Origin: Owenia fusiformis
Lineage: Eukaryota > Annelida > Polychaeta > Sabellida > Oweniidae
NCBI GenBank assembly: GCA_903813345.2
Contig: CAIIXF020000010.1
Span: forward strand, 30,810,828-30,874,827
DNA: 64,000 bases
Direction of reading: 5' to 3'
Shown here: one piece after another, positions 1-12,100 of the stretch
How positions within the stretch are numbered: the stretch's first letter is position 1
Layout: each line of letters opens with the position of its first letter
Notes under the pieces: generated by a model
The model's input: only the letters and a program-made list of their open reading frames with translations
Databases searched by the model: none
Told to the model about the DNA's origin: nothing
Translations under genes and position numbers: made by a program

Positions 1-126
1 CATTTCCAGTATGAAGCATTCCATTTCAAGCATTTACAGTATGAAGTATTTCCAGTATGAAGCATTTCCAGTATTAAGTCTTTCCAGTTTGAAGTATTTT
101 CAGTATGAAGTATTTCCAGTATGAAG
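1..126. repeat. 16-bp tandem repeat upstream of an ADCK5 splice acceptor
   Basis: Eight units, seven of 16 bp and one of 14 bp, of the form (C/T)ATTTCCAGTATGAAG. They stop 21 bp before the real acceptor ATTATTCCAG at 138-147, which the unit resembles (TTTCCAG followed by a GTTGAA/TATGAA-like sequence). The array is cut by the left edge. It therefore supplies a series of CAG sites just upstream of the used one. Confidence 0.9.
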
Positions 127-147
127 TTCAGGTTGGTATTATTCCAG

Positions 148-3100
148 GTTGAACAATTATTCCAAGAAGACTTTGGCAAGAGCCCAAATGAAATGTTTAA
201 AAGTTTTGAAGAGACTCCAATAGCTGCAGCCAGTCTTGCACAAGTCCATAGAGCTGAGACGCATGAGGGGGAACAAGTTGCAGTGAAGGTATGACATTGA
301 TGGTTGAATAGTATTCTATTCGTATTATTCATAATGTTTCTCTAGTGAATGTAAAATTCTCAGAATTAGTGAGAATATGCCAATTAAGTTTTTCTTCAAC
401 GATATTCTGTGTGTGTGTGTGCATTCGGCATGTGATTTTTTAATGTATCTTTAACAGAAAATGATGGCGTAGATATTAAAGCATGTGATACAGTGGTGTC
501 AGAGTTTTATATATCACTCTTTATCTTGTGGTGTTACGTCACATAATGTCAGATTGCTAGAAATGTCACAAGCATTGAATAATCTTCAAACTTAATTTTT
601 CTATTATAAATATTAATAAAATCATGTTTATTTGAAATATATTATTCAGGTACAATGTATTTCTAGGTCCAATATATTGACTTGAGAGACAGATTTGCTG
701 GAGATATTCGTACATGTGAGATACTACTGGATCTTATAGGCTGGATGCACCCAAAGTTTGCATTTAGATGGGTACTCAAGGTAAGAATTGTTCAATTCCT
801 CAATGTCTGTCCACTTATTCAGTTCTTGTTAAAGTCTTCACCTTTTTTTGGACAGTCTCCAACAGTCAGCGTTTGGAATTTGCCGTCTGTAAAAAATGAC
901 AGGTGGTGACATTTTGCATGTTAATGCCTAGTTAATTTTTTGACATTCTGACAAACTGAGGCCTTTGATGTCCTCTGCTCGTAAAAAATCATCAAGAGGT
1001 ATGTGATTTTAAACACAAAATACAGTGCAAAAGAGAGGAACTAGTAAGGGGTAAATTACACAGACTTCAAGTTAACTTTCTTAAGTATATAGAAATGTTA
1101 GTAAATCAATTACTTTATTAAACTGTTAATAAAAAATAGTACAAAATGATGAACAGTTGAACTGGAGTATGAAATAATATATATTCCTCAAACCAAAAAC
1201 AGTCAGGTTCATTAAATCGGTGTTTTGTTTCAGGATCTTAAAGGTACTCTAGCAATGGAGTTAGATTTTATCAATGAAGGGAAAAATGGAGAGAGATGTG
1301 CGGAGGACCTTAAACACTTTAAATATATTTATGTACCAAAAATATATTGGGATAAAACTAGCAAGGTTAGTTCAGAAATTTTTATTGAAAAAGCACTGAA
1401 TTGTCATCATAGTGTGATGATGGACATGATTCTGTGTGTGTGTGTGAGTGTGGATTTTGCCACACAACACTTGTCATCAAAATTCCAGATTTCCATTTTG
1501 CAGATGCAAGAGCAGACTTGTGCCAAGATCTGATTAGGTTTTGGGCATGCTGGGTAAATAGTGTGGTGGTCACTTTGCCCTTCAAAATGCCATATTTATC
1601 ACTCTGTGTCTTGTTCAATTTTACTTGAATGGTACATATCATTAGCAATAGTTCAGTCAGAATGAGCCTAAATGTGTGCGTTCAGAGGGATTTTACGGGA
1701 CATAATTTTTCATGTTACTAGTATGATTTCACATATTTGTATGAATTATTAGATCCTAGTTATTCAGCTTTTAGATTTTGTGGCCATTTTAACCCCCATG
1801 GGCTATAATTTGGACCCCTACTATAAAATTAGGCAAGAACTCAAAATATACTCAGTGGAATGTTTTCAAATTGCTATGGTATATTGGTATGGGCTACATT
1901 AATAGATGATAAAAATGTCAAGTCACATGGTTAAGTGGTTGCCATGGAAATGGATAAAACATACCCTTCGGCTGTCAATTTTCAGGCCAATTTTTTCAGG
2001 TCATTTTGTGCATATTTTGTCACCAGTGTGTTCGGAAGGGTTGAAATGTGAATAGAAAACATCTATATTATGTTAGCAACAATCTTATGTGTAGATCAGT
2101 CCACAGAATCTCAGATTTTGGCCTTATATGGGTCCATGATTTATACAGGGGCCTATTTCAAGTGTTTCACTAGATTGATGACATCAGGCAAAACAGACAA
2201 ATAGAATTGTCAAACGACTGGAAATTATATATCAAACATGGAAGTACACTGTCTAAACAAGAAGAAGTCATTCGCTCAGGAAAAAAATCAAATTCAAATA
2301 TTATTTTGGCTTTTCCCTTAAATTCAGCAAAAATGGAGGAATGATTAGGGAAATCTGAACAGAAAATAAATTTATTCTATCTTGTCTTATGACTGACAAT
2401 GGGTTTTGACCAGTTCACTCTAGATCTGGGTTGTAAAAACACATTGAAAAAGTTTATAGTGCAAAATCGATAAAAGGCATACAATAATGTAGGATCCCCA
2501 GTTTAAACCATATTAATTTAATAATTTCAGAGGGTTTTAACCACTGAGTTTATAGACGGCTGTAAAATTAGCAACAAAGAAGCCATCAAAGAAATGGGTC
2601 TTTCATTGAGTGATGTAAGTACTGATATTAGCATAAAGAGTCATGAATAACCTGATGGGCTTTTTGTTTTTTCATATTTTAATTTTGATTGGTTGATGTT
2701 GTATTTTTAGTTCTAAATTGGGATTTTGGAGTCATTTGAAATATAAATATAAATAAATTACAATAACAGTCGAAGAATTCTCATTTTAGAGTTCGTGCAG
2801 TTTTACTTAAATTTTATTTTAAAAAACTCAAAATAGGAACGAGGTTAATGGTGTGTGATTACGATTATTGATTTAATTTATCCATTGTTGATAATAGTAA
2901 AATAAAAGTCGGTAGATTTTTTTCAAAATGCAATATTTTTCTTGCAGATTGATGAAAAGTTAGTCCAGTGTTTTTCTCATCAAATATTTCACACAGGGTT
3001 TGTGCATGCGGATCCACATCCAGGGAACAGTAAGTCACTTTTCACAATCGGGAGGGCATATTTCTAAAATAACTCGAACTTTGTTTTGTTCATTACATCA

Positions 3101-6100
3101 ATTGTTTTATACAATTTTAAGCCATTATATGAAAAAGAGCTGCATTTAATTTCTGAAATTTTAGTTCAAAAATGTTTTTGAAAAGTGCACCTGTTTTAGC
3201 TACTGTAATCTACCACTCGTCTGTCTGTCCATCATTCCATCAGAGTCGTATCATTTATTCTTCCCTCTATCCATCCATCAACAATTTTGGCGATTCTTCA
3301 TTTTATGGGAGCCATTAAAATGCTCGTAATTTACACCATCAGTCCAAGCTTCTACTTTTGCTTCATTTTGTAAAAATTGCTATCATTCCCATGCAAGCCA
3401 ACAATATGGTGCCATTTTCATCGTCAATATTTCAGCATCACATTTATTCTGATATATCTGAATCATATAAACCAGTGTAAGGTTTTTATTTAGCTTTTAT
3501 AAGTATGTATTAATATGGTGACCTCAGTTGATTTTATATCTTGTTGGTGGTGTGGAGATATTATTTAATTTTCAAACTATGTGGATTTTAATATGTATTT
3601 CTTACTCTTATTGTTGGAAACAAATAAATAACATAACATATGCTATTATTGTAGTATTTATCTGTAAAGACAATGATGGTACTGCTCAACTGGTGCTACT
3701 GGACCACGGTCTCTATGACTACTTACGACAACATGACAGAGTGGCGCTATGTAGACTATATAAGGCTATTATACTCAGGGACGAAGACAACATGAAACTA
3801 TTTGCTAATGACCTTGGAGTTGAAGGTACAGTACATGCCAGATTATTAATGCTATATTTACACTTATTGTTAAGGCTAGTCAAAGTCAAATATATCCATG
3901 CCTCTGTAACTTTTGATTGCAGAGATTTTTATTAGTATTTATTAATTTGTAACAAATTCAAATAACAAATGAAAATTCTGTGATAGATGATATTTTAATG
4001 AAAGGATTTCTTATATAAATATATTAAAAATATTTATATAAATATTGAAGGATTTAAGCCCTGGACTTTGTGCATTGTTTGCTGAATCATACCATGAAGC
4101 TGTTGTTTCCAAATCTTTGCATGACTGCGTAGCTGGAATGCAAAGTTTAGAAAACAATGCCTGAGGGGAATGAAGCAGCTACAATGCATTGAGTCTTGGG
4201 CTTAAATTATTTTCACACATTTCAAAATATTTTCTACAAAATCATCTAACAGGAACGAAATCACTAAAAGAACACATTTTCAATGAAAGTTTTTGCAAGG
4301 GTCAAGTTGGCAAGTCATCAAATCAAATGTGAAAAGTCCATTCATTACCATGATAACTGTTTACTAGTTACCATGAGTGTGTCATTGATTACTTCATGCA
4401 CTGCTGTCATGTGAAATACTGTTTTCGGATTGGCTGGAATCAGACACACCTTGCCTAGCAATGTGTGAATCAGGTATTTCAACTTCCTCCCAAAAAGTGA
4501 CTATATAATGGGACTTTAAACTTGTTAAATATCTGTATTTTAAACATTTGTTTTATTAAGAAATATGATAATTTTTAAATGAAACCATCAGTGAACAAGC
4601 ACAAAGTGCGACATCATTCAAAAAATATGAACTTGAAAACTGAAATCACAATTTTTGAAAAAATTAAGAGCACAAAAGCAACATTTTTTACAGGAATTTT
4701 CTGGGCAATACCTGAAAATACATTTTTAGGTAGTTTTCCTTAATGGTCTTATTCTTTTATTTCATTTAAAATGAAATTGCTTTACTCTTATGAACTGAAT
4801 CAGAAAACATTTTGTGGTTCAAGAAAACATTTATTTTGCGTCCCTATTTACAAAATTCTGGCAACTACCAAAGAAATATTGAAAATCTTTGTGAATATAT
4901 TGTCCAATATAATTGTATTTGTGCTTAGTATACCACCATTTTCATGTTCAAGTCTATAATCATGGATCATGTGTGCTTTATTGTAGCATTTCGAGCTATG
5001 AACATTTAAAAATTGTGAATTTAATCCCCAAAATGGCATTTTAAACAGGCATCAACCTATTTCATTTAGACTGGCATATATTCTGCATGATGACCATTCA
5101 GAAACCCTTTCGATTAAAATCCCAGCCCCCTCGCAGTAAAAGACTCCGGCGTTACACGGCAGAAGAATGGAAAGCCCTACCCCCTGAGGAAAAATCAGCT
5201 GTACGGGCAGAATTTAGAAAATTTGCTGATGAAATTAGTGATAAAATGATCAAAATAACAAAATCTATGCCAAAAGGTCTACTTCTGATTTTTCGGTAAG
5301 GAATGCAGGTAGATAGGAAATGCTGATGCTTGATTCCATCAGTTTACCCCCTCCCCTTTCTCTAAAGTAAAAGATAACTCGCATTGTATGTGTAGAAGAG
5401 AGGTGATGGGGGGGATTGAATTGATGTAAGACTTGCATATAAAGCTGTGCCTTGCTTTCACTTTACTTTGCCTTTCTCCCTCTTTTTGATGGCATTGTGG
5501 CCTTGTTTTAGTCTGAAAAAGAGGGAGGAAGACCAAAGAGTGTAAGCAGTTTAAAATTTCTCTCCCTCCCTCCCTCCTTTTTCAGAACTCTGATGAAAAT
5601 CTACCAATTCAGAAATTTACGTTTCAATTTTAGATTGGCTTCTATTTTGCCTTATGATTGTCCAGCGTCCGATACCTCTAAAAAGCAAGGTACCTTTTAG
5701 GATGAAACCTTTAAGTCGTCAGGAGTGGAAAGCAATGTCTGAAAAAGAAAAGGAGACTCTAAGACAAGAATTTGTTGATATTCATGATGGGGTTTTAAGA
5801 GTCATGAAAAACATGCCTAGCTCCCTGATGTGGATATTTAGGTTTGTAAATATAAACCACAGCCTCTTTACTGAAATGAGGTGGGCTAACTTCAACGAGG
5901 AATTTAAATCAACTGTCTAATTGTCTAGAAATGTCTGGACATATTTAAATTACATTGAGGGAAACACCGTGTATGGTATGGTATGGCAAATGATTTAAAA
6001 CGGACATATCTTTGACCATGACTTTGATCATACCATAAATACAGCATTTTTCATGAAACATGTTGTCTTCAGCTTAGAGATCAGAATGTCAAAAATATAA

Positions 6101-9100
6101 TCCAACTCTGAAGAACTATTGTTTCGGACCCCATCTCGACATACTTTTCAAAATGTCAGACTTACTTTCTGGAAAGATTGGACCATGGAGGATTGGCTGC
6201 CAGGGTATAATCCAACTCAATATTTTTAATCTCAAAGCAATTTGTTCATTGCTGTTTTCTATGGCAAATTTTGCTTGAATGTTTTGCAAGGAGAGTGTCC
6301 AATCTTCTAGTGACCTTGACTAGTGACCTTGACTAGTGACCTTGACCTTGATTGACTCTAAATGACCGAGGTATTTAATTTGTCTTTTTATAATATCAAC
6401 TACCAAAGGTATTCTTCCCAATATTTTGTATGATTGGTAGAGACAGGATTCTTATATCAAAGTAACATTTTATATGTCATTTGAAGAATGTAATCCTCTG
6501 TTATTGAAAATTGTATGTCGGATGTACGTTTGGCCCTAAAAGGGCATCAGTACTAATAAAATCCTATTATACTATAAATTCATAATCAGCGATCCAAAAG
6601 ATTTGGACCAGATCATTTCTTGTGTGTTTAGAACTTTCAGTTTAGAAATAAGACCAAGATGCCAGTTCAAATTCTGAAGTGAAAGAATGGCAGCTGTTTG
6701 ATTTTGAATTTTGTAATCACGTCATGACTCCATATTAGGTAGAGTATTGAGAAGGAACCTTGGGAGCCAACCTTCCTTTGACTGGACCTTGCTTTTCTCG
6801 GTTTTACCACATCAAAAGTTTTTTGTACTATGTTAGTAACTTCTGAAAGGGGAAACTTCTTTTAGATGAGATTAGGTAAAAAACTATCTCAATTATCTCA
6901 ACTATATCAAATCTATCTCATGTTATTTTTCATGTAGAAAACTTATTCTCACAGGAAGTTGTATCAAGTCCTTTTTGTTCCTTTACGTTTTTTGCCGTCC
7001 TCGCTCTCAGTATAGATACTTCCCATACTGAGAGTGAGGATGGCAAAAAACATATAGGACCAAAAAGGGAGAGTTCATCCATTTCTTCGAAAAACTTTCA
7101 TGGACTTTAATTGAAGGAAAACTTTTATTTTGACGAGTAATTTTAATCTAAAATCATTTGCCATATAAAACCTGGTTCTTTGGTTTTTCGTTTAGTGATG
7201 TTTATAGACTGCTTGTTCCATTTCAGCACTACAGTAGTTATCTAATATTTTAGAATTCAGCATGTGACTTTAACAATTATTTTCATTTTACATTTCCCTT
7301 CTCTGGGTGCTTGGTGTTATGTCTTGTTTCCTATTCTCTTTCCTCATACTTTTTCATTTCTCTGCAGGAAGGGCCTGATATTTCTGTATACTGTACTTCT
7401 ACTTAATTTGGCGGCTGTTTTAATTTGGAACATCTGCCAAATTGTTAAAGTGGGCCAAATTCAGTATCCGCCAAAGTCCCAAGGTTTTAGTACCATTAGC
7501 ACATTGTTATATTGCAAGTCCACCAAATTAAGTAGCCACGAAATGTTCAAAACAGCAAATCCGTAAAAAGAAGTAGGGCCAAATGAAATGGAAGTACAGT
7601 AATCATTTTTGCTTGCACCATTTTTAGATCCTCGGTTTGCCCTTGGCATGTTTGATTAGTTGACCCGAAAAAAAGAACCCTAAACCTTTATTCAAATATT
7701 ACTCCTCTTGGACTATTTTTCCTTTTAAAACAGAAGGTTGGCTGACAGCTACAAGGCTTCTCCTCAAGCAGACAACATCATTACATGACCCCACGAAATA
7801 TCTAAAAAATCAAACAAACAAGCATTCAATTTAAACAAACAAGCAAACAAACCAATCCTTTTGTTTTCCAGACTTTTTTGTGTTCTGTGAAATCCTAGTC
7901 CAAAGACCTATAGCACGAACATCATTTCATCTCCCTAGTCGTATGACAGAAGAAGATCTTGAATACATGGCCAAAATGGCAGCACAAAGATTTGACAAAA
8001 TAATGATTGTGTTAAAAGAAATGCCACGTCCTATGCTCCTTATGATCAGGTAGGTGGAGCCAAGCACAATCATGTGATATCCATCTTGCTTTTGATTGGT
8101 TAAACACAGTCATGTGACATCTATCTTGCTTTTGATTGGTTAAGCATTTTGTAAAGCTTTTGTTTATGTTGTTATATGGTAAGTGGGATGCTTAACTATT
8201 GTTTCAGTATAAGTAGAAGTTGCTTTTACTTTGGGATGTCATTAGAGATTAAAGTGTACATGGATATGGCAGGGTGACACCTTGTTTGAGTTGTTATAAA
8301 TGGGCATGAAAGGGTGGCATGGGGCACCATGTTGGGATTCTTATAAATGGGTGTAGAAGGGTGGTTCCCTGCCTGCAAAAATATATTTACAAGATTTCTG
8401 TATTACATGTTCATTGTTCATTTGCAATTGCTTTATGTTATTGTTATTGTCAATTAGATTTGTTAAGAATGTTACATCCTTTTCATTAAGTATCAGATTC
8501 TTTATTAATGAATACATTTAAACTGAAATACAATTTAAATGTGACTACTTTATTTTGGTGCTGTATGACCTGAATCACAAAAAGACAAGAAAATATTAAA
8601 TAAATGAAGCAGGCAACAATAACAGTGAATTATGTATTTTGTGAATAATCATGTCTACTTTGCTTTTCTTAACTAAATCAATTGTAAAATCATTTTATGC
8701 TTCAATAATGTATAAATGTCAGATAATCAATACCATATAAACAGAGAACATCCCTCAGTTTAATGCATGGACAGTGTATGTTTCAAAAATGATTTTAATC
8801 CAAGAAGGGTTTCATAAGCAGTGATGTTCTTTGGTTAATTTTACCAAAATCAATTATTGTTTTTAGGAATTTTTCAAATGTTTTCACGATTAACTTTTAA
8901 TTCAGCAATAATTTTGTCTTCATCAATAATTTTTTTCTCTTATGTTTCGCCTGCTATAAGAGAACCACTGTATAGGGATAATGGATTAAAATGTACATGA
9001 ATTTATTGAGGGTTTATTGCTCATGAACAGACAATAGTGGCTTGAAAGTGGTCATACTTAGAAAAATAGCTTGCATAAATGAAAATGTTATTTTATTGCT

Positions 9101-12100
9101 TTGTAACAACCTTGACAGATGCTCCTCGTCTGCTCGTAGAGCGTTGAGACTACACAGCCAATATAATTCGGCGTCGTTTGGGCATCAAAAATTCAGCGCT
9201 GTTCCGGCACCGGTTTGGCAAGGTTCCAGCACCGAAACATTTCGCACTAAAATTTGACACCGGACTAGTCAGTCCATTTGGTGTCGAAACAGCACCGAAA
9301 TTTGGCACCAAAACGGCGTTGAAAATCAGATTGCATTTTGGGGGTGTAATTTAGTTGACCTTGACAATAGGCAATTGTCCTTTTAAATAAAGTCCCATTA
9401 TCAAAGCTTTACTGATGGGGAGAAGTGGGAGGGGGTTTTGCTTTGCCTTTTTAATTGCTCTCAGTGGTAAAAAGTGCTTGACTCCACATCCCTGCCTGTC
9501 TAAGCTGGAAGAAGGGAATGTTATGGACGTTGTGTTTTTTCTACGTGTTCTTGTCTCCTGTATCTGTCAGAATTATACTCACTGGTCAATATCAGGTAAA
9601 AGGTATGGCTGTTATCTTTTTCAAAATGCCAAACAGTAAGTGTTAATATTTACATCAAATTAAACTAGCTTAGTTGCCATGAACACTTGGCTTTAAGATG
9701 TTGACCATTTTGATCAGTTTTTGCTTATGTGACACAGAAACTCCTCAGTCTGATAAATATTTCGTTTATCATGTGTGTATTACATGTCAAAACCTAGAAA
9801 TATCAAAATCAACTTATTGTTCGCTATTTTGAAAGAGAATGTAGTGGCCATTACCTTCTGATACTGACCAATGAAAAGTGTTCAATATGCTCCACCTTAA
9901 ATAATAATGTTATGTCACCACCACAAGTTGTGACATATGTAACCACCACAAGTTGTGACATATGTCACCACCACAAGTGGTGACATATTGTTATAGTCTA
10001 CAACTTTTTTGTGGATGTTGTTTAGATTATGTTCAAAAGTTAGCGGTTAGTGTTCACCATTTGGTGTCTGTAACAAATGGCAGGTGGTGACATTTGGCAT
10101 GTTAATGCCTTGTATTTAACTTACAGAATAAATAAGATTTAAAAATCAACAAAGTTATACATATTTAAGAATAAAATTACATCAAATGTACATATACGAT
10201 AAATTTTATTTGCTTTATTCTTTATATTGTTATAGTGTTGGATTCAATTGTTAAATGTTATAAAAAATTATTTAATAAAAGATAAAGTATTCAGTCATCA
10301 AGGTTAGTTTTAATGAAGATACTTTTTTCAAGTTTAATTTCATTTTTAGGAACCTCAACACAATACGAGCCATCAACAGAATCCATGGCCACCCTGTAGA
10401 TAGATACACCATCATGGCTAGAAGGTATGTAGTCAATAATTTGGGACACCCTGTAGATAGATACACCATCATGGCTAGAAGGTATGTAGTTAATAATTTG
10501 GGGCACCCTGTAGATAGATACACCATCATGGCTAGAAGGTATGTAGTCAATAATTTTGGACACCCTGTAGAAAGATACATCAACATGGCTAGAAGGTATG
10601 TAGTCAATAATTTTGGACACCCTGTAGATAGATACACCATCATGGCTAGAAGGTATGTAGTCAATAATTTGGGACACCCTGTAGATAGATACACCATCAT
10701 GGCTAGAAGGTATGTAGTCAATAATTTCGGACACCCTGTAGATAGATACACCATCATGGCTAGAAGGTATGTAGTCAATATTTTGGGACACCCTTTAGAA
10801 AGATACACCATCATGGCTAGAAGGTATGTAGTCAATAATTTGGGACACCCTGTAGATAGATACACCATCATGGCTAGAAGGTACGTAGTCAATAATTTGG
10901 GACACCATGTAGATAGATACACCATCATGGCTAGAGGGTAAAAGGTATGTGTCTTGGTCAACTTAACCTCATATTGTCTCTAATTAACCTCTTGACTACC
11001 TGGAGTGACGATATTTCTCATCACCTAAGAAATGATCTTGAAACCCAGACTTACCCAAAAATAGTTTAAAGATGTGTAGAAATGATCTCTGCCATCTAAT
11101 TTTACTAAGTTGAGCATCTAAAGTTGTATAGGCATGTAGTTCAATGTCAAAAGGTGGCAAAAATGAAAAATTCTCTGGTTTCAACCAATTTTTGAGCCTG
11201 GGATTCAAGAGGTTAAAACCCTATTATGAGTTTTTTTATGAAATCTTGAGAGTAACAAATCAGAGTAGCTTCTCAGAGGCAAAGCAGTTGTATGACTCAT
11301 GCCTGAGTCAAAATCGCTCTGATTCATTGGGCAGCACCCAGCTGGTTAGTATTTTGTTTCGATTTCTATACAGTTTTGAACAAAATACTCAGTCGGGCTG
11401 GCACCGGCTGATTAATCATAGAAAATGTGACCCAGACATAAGAGAGTACAGAAGCGAAGAGTATGAAATGTAAGAATTGGCAAAAATAATGGGAGATGTT
11501 ACAAACAATATACTTAAAATAGAAATCACATAAACAAAATGAATAAAGAGAAACAATAACATTTCTTATATCAAGGTACAAAGTAACGAACAATATCCGA
11601 AAACTCAGGCTAACACATGATATCAAGGCACAGAGAAAACAGAATATTTAGACAACAGATAATCTGCAATATCGAGGTATAGGGTACACTTTACTTCAAA
11701 TTTTGAGGCGCATTGTTACACGGTATAAATATTGATTCTAAAAACATTGCCTTTGTTCCTTTGCAGTGCAATTGCTGGGGCTTATAAGGAAGAGAGGCAC
11801 ACAGGTTTAATAAGCAAAGTACAATCATCCTGGGAGAGACTTGTCTTTGAATACAGACTACAGTATGTTTGTTATAAAGTAACATTTACAAAGTGGTCCA
11901 AAAAATTGGAACATTTGATCTTTAGCTCAAAATCGTTATTTTTCCTCTAAAATGCACCAAGATTTTTCAGAGTATTGTTCAGTCACTTATTTATCTGATG
12001 GAAAGTTTATAGGTGCAAACAACAAAGTTAATGAATCAAGCTAGACAATGTTTGATATGACCCCTCTTCTCCTGAATTACAACTTCAAGCCTGGCACTCA

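Noticed and set aside
7264-7566. Hydrophobic 100-residue ORF between ADCK5 exons B and C
   Set aside because: T-rich intron sequence; contains the dispersed TACTTAATTTGGCGG repeat and lacks splice sites compatible with the gene.
10272-10961. Long minus-strand reading frames (229 and 166 residues) across the 57-bp array
   Set aside because: The period is divisible by three, so any stop-free phase stays open on both strands. The plus strand has the real exon and donor, and the minus strand has no start context or family features.
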